This document shows positions 8,342 to 14,716 of a stretch of DNA of 23,108 bases, in pieces. The position numbers and the translations under genes were made by a program. This stretch comes from an uncultured Blautia sp. (lineage in GTDB: Bacteria; Bacillota; Clostridia; Lachnospirales; Lachnospiraceae), in contig URMH01000043.1 in the NCBI GenBank assembly GCA_900549015.1, positions 1-23,108 of the forward strand. Direction: 5' to 3'. The stretch's first letter is position 1. Every line of letters begins with the position of its first letter. The notes under the pieces were generated by a model, which saw only the letters and a program-made list of their open reading frames with translations, was not told the DNA's origin and searched no databases.

Positions 8342-8370
8342 TTGCAATTTTATAAGAATACGACTATAAT
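8342..8370 (+). promoter_or_regulatory. ribU: Sigma-A promoter of the FMN riboswitch/ribU transcript
   Basis: TTGCAA (8342-8347), a 17-bp spacer and TATAAT (8365-8370). Transcription should begin around 8377, just before the riboswitch. The 175 bases between this transcript and the divergent zinc-ribbon gene hold only the two promoters and the CACAGA inverted repeat. Confidence 0.8.
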
Positions 8371-8389
8371 GAGCATATAAAAAGAAAAT

Positions 8390-8512
8390 TTCTTCGGGGT
8401 TGGGTGACAGCGAAACGCTGAATTCCCTACCGGCGGTATAGTCCGCGACCCGCGCAAGCGGCTGATTTGGTGAAATTCCAAAACCGACAGTAAAGTCTGG
8501 ATGAGAGAAGAA
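8390..8512 (+). promoter_or_regulatory. FMN riboswitch (RFN element)
   Basis: The conserved RFN blocks appear in order: TCTTCGGGG, GGGTGA...AATTCCC, TACCGGCGGTATAGTCCGCGA, GCGCAAGCGGCTGATTTGGTGAAATTCCAAAACCGAC (8453-8486), and AGTAAAGTCTGGATGAGAGAAGA. P1 is formed by 8390-8395 and 8507-8512. Such elements bind FMN and shut off riboflavin synthesis or uptake genes. One oddity is a 13-nt hairpin, CAGCG-AAA-CGCTG (8408-8420), inside the loop of the P2 arm where the common form has only a few bases. A terminator follows, so control is probably transcriptional. Confidence 0.96.
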
Positions 8513-8537
8513 TTTAAATTTCATTAAAAATCTCAGT

Positions 8538-8566
8538 GCCCCCGGAGTTTCGTTTCCGGGGGCTTT
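8538..8566 (+). terminator. Terminator of the FMN riboswitch expression platform
   Basis: A 9-bp G+C-rich stem, GCCCCCGGA (8538-8546) with TCCGGGGGC (8555-8563), followed by a poor T tract (TTTCCTGT). It lies 26 nt after the aptamer and about 90 nt before ribU. A second palindrome, GTATCTGCAGATAC (8570-8583), follows immediately. The weak T run suggests incomplete termination. Confidence 0.7.
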
Positions 8567-8653
8567 CCTGTATCTGCAGATACGGGATATAAGAAATTTT
8601 CTTTTTTGCGGCACATTCAGCCGAAAGAATAATTTCTAAAAGGAGAGATGAAT

Positions 8654-9289
8654 ATGAGTGAACAAGTATTAAGAAGCGGGAATGCGATGGACAGGACGCG
8701 GACAAGGACCATTGCCCAGGTGGCAATGCTGGGAGCAGTAGCAGGGGTTTTAATGAATTTTGAGTTTCCCCTTCCATTTTTAGCTCCCTCTTTTTACCAG
8801 CTTGACTTCTCGGAAATTCCGGTTCTTGTGGGAACCTTTGCAATGGGACCTGTCGCCGGAGTGCTTATTGAGCTTGTAAAGATCCTTGTGCATCTTGTGA
8901 CGAAAGGCACGATGACAGCAGGTGTGGGAGATATTGCGAATTTTCTTATGGGCTGCGCGTTTATTGTTCCGGCAGGGCTGATTTACAGGTTTCACTATGT
9001 AAAGAGCAGGAAACACGCGGTTATGGGAATGGCAGCGGGAACAGTCATTACGACCATTCTTGCCTGTGTGCTGAACGCTTACATTCTGCTTCCGGCGTAC
9101 GGAAAGGCATTTGGCGTTCCTATTGAGTCTTTTATTGAGATGGGCAGTGCAGTAAATAACGGAGTAAACGGGCTTCTTGGATTTGTTATATTAATTATTG
9201 TGCCTTTTAATCTCGTGAAATACACATTAACTTCTGTTATTGTATTTTTTATTTATAAGAAGCTCCGTGTGATTTTAAGGGCAGATTAA
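8654..9289 (+). CDS. ribU: Riboflavin ECF transporter substrate-binding component RibU
   Basis: 211 residues from ATG 8654, which lies 8 nt after GGAG (8642-8645); ATG 8648 is in frame but only 2 nt from the site. About six membrane helices are visible. The RibU pattern YQLDFSEIPVLVGTFAMGP at about 49-67, followed by VLIELVKILVHLVTKGT, matches the riboflavin-specific S component. That component works with a shared EcfA/EcfA'/EcfT energising module encoded elsewhere to import riboflavin. The FMN riboswitch directly upstream agrees with this specificity. A NUDIX gene starts 23 nt after the stop with no terminator between. Confidence 0.95.
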   Translation: MSEQVLRSGNAMDRTRTRTIAQVAMLGAVAGVLMNFEFPLPFLAPSFYQLDFSEIPVLVGTFAMGPVAGVLIELVKILVHLVTKGTMTAGVGDIANFLMGCAFIVPAGLIYRFHYVKSRKHAVMGMAAGTVITTILACVLNAYILLPAYGKAFGVPIESFIEMGSAVNNGVNGLLGFVILIIVPFNLVKYTLTSVIVFFIYKKLRVILRAD

Positions 9290-9312
9290 AAAGGAAAGAA
9301 AGGCGGACATAC

Positions 9313-9930
9313 ATGGGGAAAATTAATAAAGTAGAAAAGCTTACAGACTGTAAACATCTGAATTTATATGCTGTGGATGCAACAAGTGTGCATAATACGC
9401 CGGTATCTTATTACGTGGCGTCAAGGGCTGAGGAGATAGAAAATCTAAAGCTTCGCACAAAGAAAAATACACCGGACGGAGTGATCATCTACAGCCTTTA
9501 CGGGGAGAAGAGAGACAAGGTTGTTCTTGTGCGCCAGTACAGATATGCGATTGATGACTATATTTATGAATTTCCGGCAGGTCTGGTGGAAAAAGGGGAG
9601 GATTTCCATGAGGCGGCAAAAAGAGAACTTTATGAGGAGACAGGTCTTACTCTTCATCCGATTGAAGCACCGGAAATGTATGAGAAGCCGTATTTTACTA
9701 CAGTTGGCATGACGGATGAATCTTGTGCCACTGTTTATGGATATGCAGATGGGGAGATTAGTAAAGCAGCACAGGAGGATTCTGAAGAAATTGAGATTGT
9801 GCTTACTGATAAAGAAGAGGTACGAAGGATTTTGAAAGAAGAAAAGGCTGCAATTATGTGTGCGTATATGCTGATGCACTTTTTAAAAGAGGAAGAGCCT
9901 TTTGGATTTTTGAAGGATGAAAAAATATGA
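9313..9930 (+). CDS. NUDIX hydrolase, ADP-ribose pyrophosphatase-like
   Basis: 205 residues. A perfect Nudix box spans residues 90-112 (G, five residues, E, seven residues, then RELYEETGL), preceded by YEFPAG, the arrangement typical of ADP-ribose/ADP-sugar pyrophosphatases. The VGMTDE loop downstream also fits that group. It should cleave nucleoside-diphosphate-linked substrates such as ADP-ribose using divalent metal. The substrate cannot be read from sequence; because the gene lies behind an FMN riboswitch and ribU, a flavin nucleotide such as FAD is worth considering, though this is inference. Its stop overlaps the start of the sugar kinase (ATGA at 9927). Confidence 0.9.
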   Translation: MGKINKVEKLTDCKHLNLYAVDATSVHNTPVSYYVASRAEEIENLKLRTKKNTPDGVIIYSLYGEKRDKVVLVRQYRYAIDDYIYEFPAGLVEKGEDFHEAAKRELYEETGLTLHPIEAPEMYEKPYFTTVGMTDESCATVYGYADGEISKAAQEDSEEIEIVLTDKEEVRRILKEEKAAIMCAYMLMHFLKEEEPFGFLKDEKI

Positions 9931-10862
9931 TTGCCACATTGACTTTAAATCCCTGTATCGACAGAACGGTTACAGTAGATTCTTTTCATTATGGAGAAAC
10001 GAACCGGGCGGATAAGGTACAGACAGATATATGCGGAAAAGGGATAAACGTAAGCGGAGTTCTTAAAAATCTGGAGCAGGAAACCATGTGTTTTGGATTT
10101 TGTCCAAAAGAGGACAAAGAGAAACTGCAGGGCTTTTTAGACAGCCGTTCCATTCCCTGTGAGTTTGTGGAAACAGAGGGCGGACTTCGTGTAAATCTCA
10201 AGATTTTTGACGCTTCCAAAGGCATTCTTACAGAAGTGAATGAGAAAGGGATGACTGTTTCCGGGGAGGCCTTTTCACTTCTCACGGAAAAGGCAGAGGA
10301 GGTTTTTGAAAAGGCTTCGGTTCTTGTATTGAGCGGAAGCGTACCTCCCGGAGTGCCGTCAGACATTTACAGGATACTTACAGAAAAGGCTCTGAAAAAA
10401 GGAATACGGGTAATTCTCGATGCTTCGGGCGAACTTTTAAAAGAAGGAATTAAGGGAAAGCCTTATCTTATCAAGCCTAATATGGAGGAGCTGGAAGAAC
10501 TGTTCGGAAGAAAGTTTGAGAAAGATGAGGAGATATTAAAGGCTGCGGAATCCATTGTAGAATCCGGGGTATCTTATGTATGTATTTCTATGGGAAAAAG
10601 GGGAGCTTTTCTTGTTGGAAAAGAAAAAGCCATATTTTCTCTGGCGCTTCCTGTTTCTGTGAAGGGAATTCAGGGTGCGGGAGACTCTCTTGTGGCAGGG
10701 ATGTGTATGGCGATTGAGCAGGAGGCAGATATGGAAACGATGCTCCGTTTTGCAGTTGCGGCAGCGGGCGGCTCTCTTTTGCGGGAGGGTACAAAACTTT
10801 GCCAGAAGCAGGAGTTTGAAAAATTTTTAAAAGAGGTAAAAATTATTCCGGTAATTTATTGA
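9927..10862 (+). CDS. PfkB-family sugar (phospho)kinase, 1-phosphofructokinase/tagatose-6-P kinase-like
   Basis: 311 residues, the usual PfkB size. The N-terminus MIATLTLNPCIDRT and GKGINVSGVLKNLE (37-50) match the FruK/LacC branch. GAGDS (250-254) carries the anion hole and catalytic Asp253, and SGSVPPGVP and KPNMEELEELFG are also typical. It should phosphorylate a sugar phosphate in the cytoplasm; fructose-1-phosphate and tagatose-6-phosphate are the usual substrates of the branch. There is no PTS or aldolase gene nearby, so its role is not given by the usual fru or lac context. It overlaps the NUDIX stop by 4 nt and appears to belong to the ribU transcript. Its stop codon lies inside the -35 box of the next promoter. 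Confidence 0.9.
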   Translation: MIATLTLNPCIDRTVTVDSFHYGETNRADKVQTDICGKGINVSGVLKNLEQETMCFGFCPKEDKEKLQGFLDSRSIPCEFVETEGGLRVNLKIFDASKGILTEVNEKGMTVSGEAFSLLTEKAEEVFEKASVLVLSGSVPPGVPSDIYRILTEKALKKGIRVILDASGELLKEGIKGKPYLIKPNMEELEELFGRKFEKDEEILKAAESIVESGVSYVCISMGKRGAFLVGKEKAIFSLALPVSVKGIQGAGDSLVAGMCMAIEQEADMETMLRFAVAAAGGSLLREGTKLCQKQEFEKFLKEVKIIPVIY

Positions 10863-10887
10863 CAAAGTTTTATTGACAAATTATAAT
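10859..10887 (+). promoter_or_regulatory. speA: Perfect-consensus sigma-A promoter of the polyamine operon
   Basis: TTGACA (10859-10864), exactly 17 bp, then TATAAT (10882-10887). This is an unimprovable core promoter overlapping the pfkB stop codon. The start should be near 10894. A second TTGACA at 10873 has no correctly spaced -10 box. Such a strong promoter followed by an early terminator points to control after initiation. Confidence 0.88.
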
Positions 10888-10893
10888 GTGTTC

Positions 10894-11117
10894 AGTGAGT
10901 AAAACAGAGTATGTTTTGCAAAGCGAATTATTGATTGAGTTAAAAGCTCAAATTTTATAAGTTGATTACTTTATAATCATTGCGTAAGCATGTCATCTTG
11001 TGAAACGGTCAATAAGAGTAGCTGGTAATTTACAGACAATACTCTGGAAATATTCATAGAGAATAGAATTTCTAATGTCGTTATAAAAGCAAGTGGATGG
11101 TTCCGCTTGCTTTTTTT
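10894..11117 (+). ncRNA. Structured 5' leader of the polyamine operon, candidate attenuator
   Basis: About 220 nt of non-coding leader between promoter and terminator. Visible hairpins are 10899-10919 (8 bp around GAGTA), 10935-10951 (TTGAGTT-AAA-AGCTCAA), 10955-10976 (7 bp with a bulged T), 11015-11045 (AGAGTA with TACTCT) and 11051-11065 (TATTC-ATAGA-GAATA). The last structure is the terminator at 11089-11117. I do not recognise a known riboswitch. TGGTTCCGC in the terminator faintly resembles the T-box sequence, but the rest does not fit. The longest leader ORF starting with ATG (10990) has 12 codons and no ribosome site. The ligand or sensor is unknown; a polyamine, arginine or AdoMet signal would fit the genes. 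Confidence 0.55.
11089..11117 (+). terminator. Conditional terminator directly before speA
   Basis: A 9-bp stem, GCAAGTGGA (11089-11097) with TCCGCTTGC (11102-11110) including one G-T wobble, loop TGGT, then seven T residues (11111-11117). The speA ribosome site begins at 11125, so no promoter can fit between terminator and gene. Any transcript of the operon from 10859 or from pfkB must read through it. Confidence 0.88.
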
Positions 11118-11138
11118 GTTGCGCGGAGAGGAGAAAAA

Positions 11139-12587
11139 GTGAATTTTGAAAAACAGAAATCTGCGCCTGTGTATGAAGCGCTGGAGCGTTTTCGAAAAAG
11201 AAGGGTAGTACCTTTTGATGTACCGGGACACAAAAGGGGAAGAGGAAATCCGGAGCTTGTAAATCTGCTGGGCGAGAAATGTGTGGGACTTGATGTGAAT
11301 TCTATGAAACCGCTGGATAATCTTGGACATCCGGTATCTGTGATCCGGGAAGCGGAAGAATTGACAGCAGAAGCTTTTGGGGCGGCACATGCTTTTCTTA
11401 TGGTTAACGGAACGACAAGTTCTGTGCAGAGCATGATTCTGTCGGTCTGTAAGGCGGGAGATAAGATTATTCTTCCAAGAAATGTACATAAAAGTGTGAT
11501 TAATGCTCTCGTACTCTGCGGTGGAATTCCGGTGTATGTGGAGGCAAAGGTAAATCCGAAAATTGGGATTGCTATGGGTGTGGAAGTGGAGGAAATGCGC
11601 CGGGTAATGGATGAGAATCCGGATGCAGTTGCCGTTTTTGTCAATAACCCTACTTATTATGGAATTTGTTCCAATATAAAAAAGATAGCAGAGATGGCAC
11701 ATGCGAGAAACATGAAAGTTCTTGCAGATGAGGCACATGGAACGCATCTTTATTTTGGAGAAGGACTTCCCGTCTCAGGAATCGCGGCAGGCGCGGATAT
11801 GGCTGCTGTTTCCATGCACAAGTCCGGAGGAAGCCTGACACAAAGCTCTATTCTTCTCTGCGGAGAAAATATGGACGCGGAGTATGTGCGCCAGATTATT
11901 AATCTCACCCAGACAACAAGCGCGTCGTATCTCCTTCTTTCCAGTCTTGATATTTCAAGAAGAAACCTTGCTCTTCGAGGAAGGGAATCCTTTGGAAAGG
12001 TAACGCGCATGGCAGAGTACGCCAGAGGAGAGATCAATGCCATCGGCGGGTATTATGCTTACGGAAAAGAATTGATTGATGGCGACAGTGTATTTGATTA
12101 CGATGTAACGAAACTTTCTGTTTATACACAGGGAATTGGTCTTACCGGAATCGAGGTATACGATCTTTTAAGAGACGAGTACGACATTCAGATCGAGTTT
12201 GGCGATATAGGAAATATCCTGGCTTATATTTCCATCGGGGACAGGATTCAGGATATAGAGCGTCTTGTGGGCGCGCTTGAAGATATTCGCCATATTTACC
12301 AGAAGGATTCAAAAGATCTGTACTGCGGAGATTTTATTAAGCCGGAGTGCGTCATGTCTCCGCAGAGAGCATTTTATGCGGAGAAAAAACAGCTTCCTTT
12401 AAAGGAGACGGCAGGCTGTATCTGCGGTGAGCTTGTCATGTGTTATCCGCCCGGCATTCCCATTCTCACACCGGGAGAGCGGATCACGGAAGAGATTATC
12501 CAGTACATTTCCTACGCGAAGGAAAAGGGCTGTTCTCTTCAGGGAACAAAGGATCCGGAGGTGGAATTTTTAAGCGTAATGGTATAA
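11139..12587 (+). CDS. speA: Arginine decarboxylase, PLP fold-type I (Orn/Lys/Arg decarboxylase family)
   Basis: 482 residues, the size of the short B. subtilis-type SpeA. I use GTG 11139, 5 nt after GGAGAGGAG; the in-frame ATG at 11097 lies in the terminator hairpin and has no ribosome site. DVPGHKRGRG (about 28-37) is the family N-terminal motif, LADEAHGTH holds the PLP-ring aspartate, and SMHKSGG carries the Schiff-base Lys228. Members of this family act on arginine, lysine or ornithine. Agmatine deiminase and carbamoylputrescine amidase genes in the same operon favour arginine to agmatine. It is the first gene of the polyamine operon, and speE follows after 12 nt. Confidence 0.92.
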   Translation: MNFEKQKSAPVYEALERFRKRRVVPFDVPGHKRGRGNPELVNLLGEKCVGLDVNSMKPLDNLGHPVSVIREAEELTAEAFGAAHAFLMVNGTTSSVQSMILSVCKAGDKIILPRNVHKSVINALVLCGGIPVYVEAKVNPKIGIAMGVEVEEMRRVMDENPDAVAVFVNNPTYYGICSNIKKIAEMAHARNMKVLADEAHGTHLYFGEGLPVSGIAAGADMAAVSMHKSGGSLTQSSILLCGENMDAEYVRQIINLTQTTSASYLLLSSLDISRRNLALRGRESFGKVTRMAEYARGEINAIGGYYAYGKELIDGDSVFDYDVTKLSVYTQGIGLTGIEVYDLLRDEYDIQIEFGDIGNILAYISIGDRIQDIERLVGALEDIRHIYQKDSKDLYCGDFIKPECVMSPQRAFYAEKKQLPLKETAGCICGELVMCYPPGIPILTPGERITEEIIQYISYAKEKGCSLQGTKDPEVEFLSVMV

Positions 12588-12599
12588 GGAGGGGAAGAA

Positions 12600-13457
12600 A
12601 TGGATATTTGGTTTTCCCAGATGGACACTGAAAATGTAAAGACAAGTATAAGAGTGGATAAGCAGCTTTTCAGTGCCACAAGCGAATATCAGAGAATTGA
12701 CGTTTTCCAGTCAAAAGAATTTGGAAAAATGATCGTTCTCGACGGAGAAATTATTTTTTCCGAGGCAGATGAATTTATATATAACGAGATGGTGGTACAT
12801 GTGCCTATGGCAGTGCACCCTCATGTGAAAAATGTGCTGATCATCGGCGGCGGGGACGGCGGAGTTGCCAGAACATGTATTGAATATCCGGAAATCGAAA
12901 CCATTGACGTGGTGGAGCCGGACGAAATGTTTGTAAAGGTAAGCCGTAAATTTTTCCCGGAAACAGCGAAAGGCTTTGATGATGAGAGAGTAAAGATCAC
13001 AAATCTTGACGGGCTTCGTTTTTTAAGGCGGTGTGAAAATCAGTATGATCTGATCATCAACGATTCCACAGACCCGTTTGGACATACGGAAGGGCTTTTT
13101 ACAAGAGAGTTTTACGGAAAATGCTATCGCGCTCTCCGGGAAGACGGGATTATGGTTTACCAGCATGGAAGCCCTTTTTACGACGAGGACGAGGCGGCCT
13201 TCCGTGCCATGCACAGAAAGGTTTATAAAAGCTTTCCCATAAGCCGTGTTTATCAGGCTAGTATCCCCACCTGTCCCGCAGGCTACTGGATGTTTGGCTT
13301 TGCTTCCAAGAAATACCACCCTCTTCGTGATTTTAATCCAGAGAGATGGAAAAAGCGGGGAATTAAAACATGGTATTATACGCCTAATCTTCACAGAGGA
13401 GCATTTATGCTTCCAAAATACATAGAAGATTTATTAAAAGAGGAGGAAAATATATAA
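12600..13457 (+). CDS. speE: Spermidine synthase homologue (SpeE family aminopropyltransferase), divergent
   Basis: 285 residues with the full SpeE layout: an N-terminal beta domain, a Rossmann core with IIGGGDGGVA (81-90), VVEPDE (104-109), NLDG (135-138), NDSTDP (154-159) with catalytic-position Asp155, and the C-terminal YYTPNLHRGAFMLP. Canonical SpeE uses decarboxylated AdoMet to aminopropylate putrescine. Several usually conserved positions differ: GGGDGGxxRE reads RT (Thr92), the PTYPSG motif reads PTCPAG (223-228), and the QSES-type segment reads QHGSP. No AdoMet decarboxylase gene is in the window and the operon has another spermidine route. A different aminopropyl or carboxyaminopropyl transfer is possible. 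AAGGAGGGG precedes the ATG; the stop overlaps the next start (TAATG). Confidence 0.88.
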   Translation: MDIWFSQMDTENVKTSIRVDKQLFSATSEYQRIDVFQSKEFGKMIVLDGEIIFSEADEFIYNEMVVHVPMAVHPHVKNVLIIGGGDGGVARTCIEYPEIETIDVVEPDEMFVKVSRKFFPETAKGFDDERVKITNLDGLRFLRRCENQYDLIINDSTDPFGHTEGLFTREFYGKCYRALREDGIMVYQHGSPFYDEDEAAFRAMHRKVYKSFPISRVYQASIPTCPAGYWMFGFASKKYHPLRDFNPERWKKRGIKTWYYTPNLHRGAFMLPKYIEDLLKEEENI

Positions 13458-14716
13458 TGAGCAGATTAATGATCATCGGCTGCGGCGGAGTTGCTTCTGT
13501 AGCCGTACACAAATGCTGTCAGAACAGCGAAGTTTTTGAGGAGATTATGATTGCGAGCCGCACCGTTTCCAAGTGCGATGCCTTAAAGGAGAAGCTTGCG
13601 CCCACAACAAAAACAAAGATTACGACTGCACAGGTAGACGCGGACAATGTAGAGGAGCTGACTGCTTTAATTAAGTCTTACAATCCGGACGCCGTATTAA
13701 ACGTAGCCCTTCCATATCAGGATCTCACCATCATGGACGCCTGTCTTGCAGCAGGGGTTCACTATATTGACACTGCAAACTACGAGGCGGAAGATACGGA
13801 GGATCCGGAGTGGAGAGCCGTTTACGAAGAGAGATGCAAACGCCTTGGCTTTACTGCATATTTCGATTATTCCTGGCAGTGGGCATATAAAGAGCGTTTC
13901 GAAAAAGCAGGTCTTACCGCGCTTCTGGGAACAGGCTTTGACCCTGGTGTAACAAGCGTATTTACTGCATACGCGCTGAAACATTATTTTGATGAAATCC
14001 ATACCATTGATATTCTGGACTGCAACGGCGGCGATCACGGCTATCCGTTTGCCACAAACTTTAATCCGGAAATCAATTTAAGAGAAGTATCTGCCCCTGG
14101 CTCCTACCGGGAGAATGGAAAATGGGTGGAAATCCCTGCCATGAGCATTAAGAGAGAGTACAATTTCGAGGGCGTTGGAGAAAAAGATATGTATCTGCTT
14201 CATCATGAGGAAATCGAGGCTCTTGCAAAAAATATTCCTGGTGTAAAGAGAATCCGTTTCTTTATGACATTCGGACAGAGCTACTTAACACATATGAAAT
14301 GTCTGGAAAACGTGGGAATGCTTTCTACTGTACCTGTTGAATTTAACGGACAGCAGATCGTGCCGATCCAGTTCTTAAAAGAGCTTCTTCCGGACCCGGC
14401 TTCTTTAGGACCGAGAACCGTCGGAAAGACAAACATCGGCTGTATCTTTACAGGTGTGAAGGACGGAAAAGAAAAGAGCATTTATATTTACAATATCTGC
14501 GACCACCAGGAATGCTACAAAGAAGTGGAATCTCAGGCAATTTCCTATACAACAGGTGTTCCGGCAATGATCGGTTCCATGCTTGTGGTATCCGGTCTCT
14601 GGAATAAGCCGGGTGTATTTACAACAGACGAATTCGATCCGGATCCATATATGGAAGCTTTGAACCGCTGGGGACTTCCGTGGGTTGTGGAAGAAAATCC
14701 GGTTCTTGTACCATGA
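13457..14716 (+). CDS. Carboxyspermidine/carboxynorspermidine dehydrogenase (saccharopine dehydrogenase family)
   Basis: 419 residues. The N-terminal Rossmann motif is MIIGCGGVASVAVHKC (5-20), followed by IASRT and the saccharopine-reductase-like pattern NVALPYQDLTIMDACLAAGV and HYIDTANYE. GTGFDPGVTSVF is the family central motif. The enzyme condenses putrescine with aspartate semialdehyde and reduces the imine with NADPH, giving carboxyspermidine (or carboxynorspermidine from diaminopropane). The adjacent decarboxylase gene and the putrescine-forming genes downstream make carboxyspermidine the likely product. GAGGAGG (13440-13446) lies before the ATG, which overlaps the speE stop; its own stop overlaps the nspC start (ATGA). 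Proteins of this kind are often mis-annotated as saccharopine dehydrogenases of lysine metabolism. Confidence 0.9.
   Translation: MSRLMIIGCGGVASVAVHKCCQNSEVFEEIMIASRTVSKCDALKEKLAPTTKTKITTAQVDADNVEELTALIKSYNPDAVLNVALPYQDLTIMDACLAAGVHYIDTANYEAEDTEDPEWRAVYEERCKRLGFTAYFDYSWQWAYKERFEKAGLTALLGTGFDPGVTSVFTAYALKHYFDEIHTIDILDCNGGDHGYPFATNFNPEINLREVSAPGSYRENGKWVEIPAMSIKREYNFEGVGEKDMYLLHHEEIEALAKNIPGVKRIRFFMTFGQSYLTHMKCLENVGMLSTVPVEFNGQQIVPIQFLKELLPDPASLGPRTVGKTNIGCIFTGVKDGKEKSIYIYNICDHQECYKEVESQAISYTTGVPAMIGSMLVVSGLWNKPGVFTTDEFDPDPYMEALNRWGLPWVVEENPVLVP

Larger units (their letters stand above)
8379..8606 (+). repeat. 16-bp inverted repeat enclosing the FMN riboswitch
   Basis: Bases 8379-8394 are perfectly complementary to 8591-8606 (16 of 16). 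The left arm contains five of the six 5' bases of aptamer stem P1, so RNA pairing between the arms would exclude P1. The arms are A+T-rich and partly self-palindromic, which weakens the inference of a function. Confidence 0.6.

Noticed and set aside
11089..11110. T-box-like sequence TGGTTCCGC in the speA leader
   Set aside because: It differs from TGGNACCGC at one base and lies within the loop and 3' arm of the terminator, not upstream of it as in T-box leaders. No convincing stem I or specifier loop was found.
11097..11138. Upstream in-frame ATG for speA
   Set aside because: It lies inside the terminator hairpin with no ribosome site; GTG 11139 has a strong site at the right distance.
10977..11747. 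Long minus-strand reading frame (about 256 codons) opposite the leader and speA
   Set aside because: The composition is that of an antisense shadow (many His, Cys, Phe and Arg), there is no ribosome site, and it lies opposite a well-supported decarboxylase gene.
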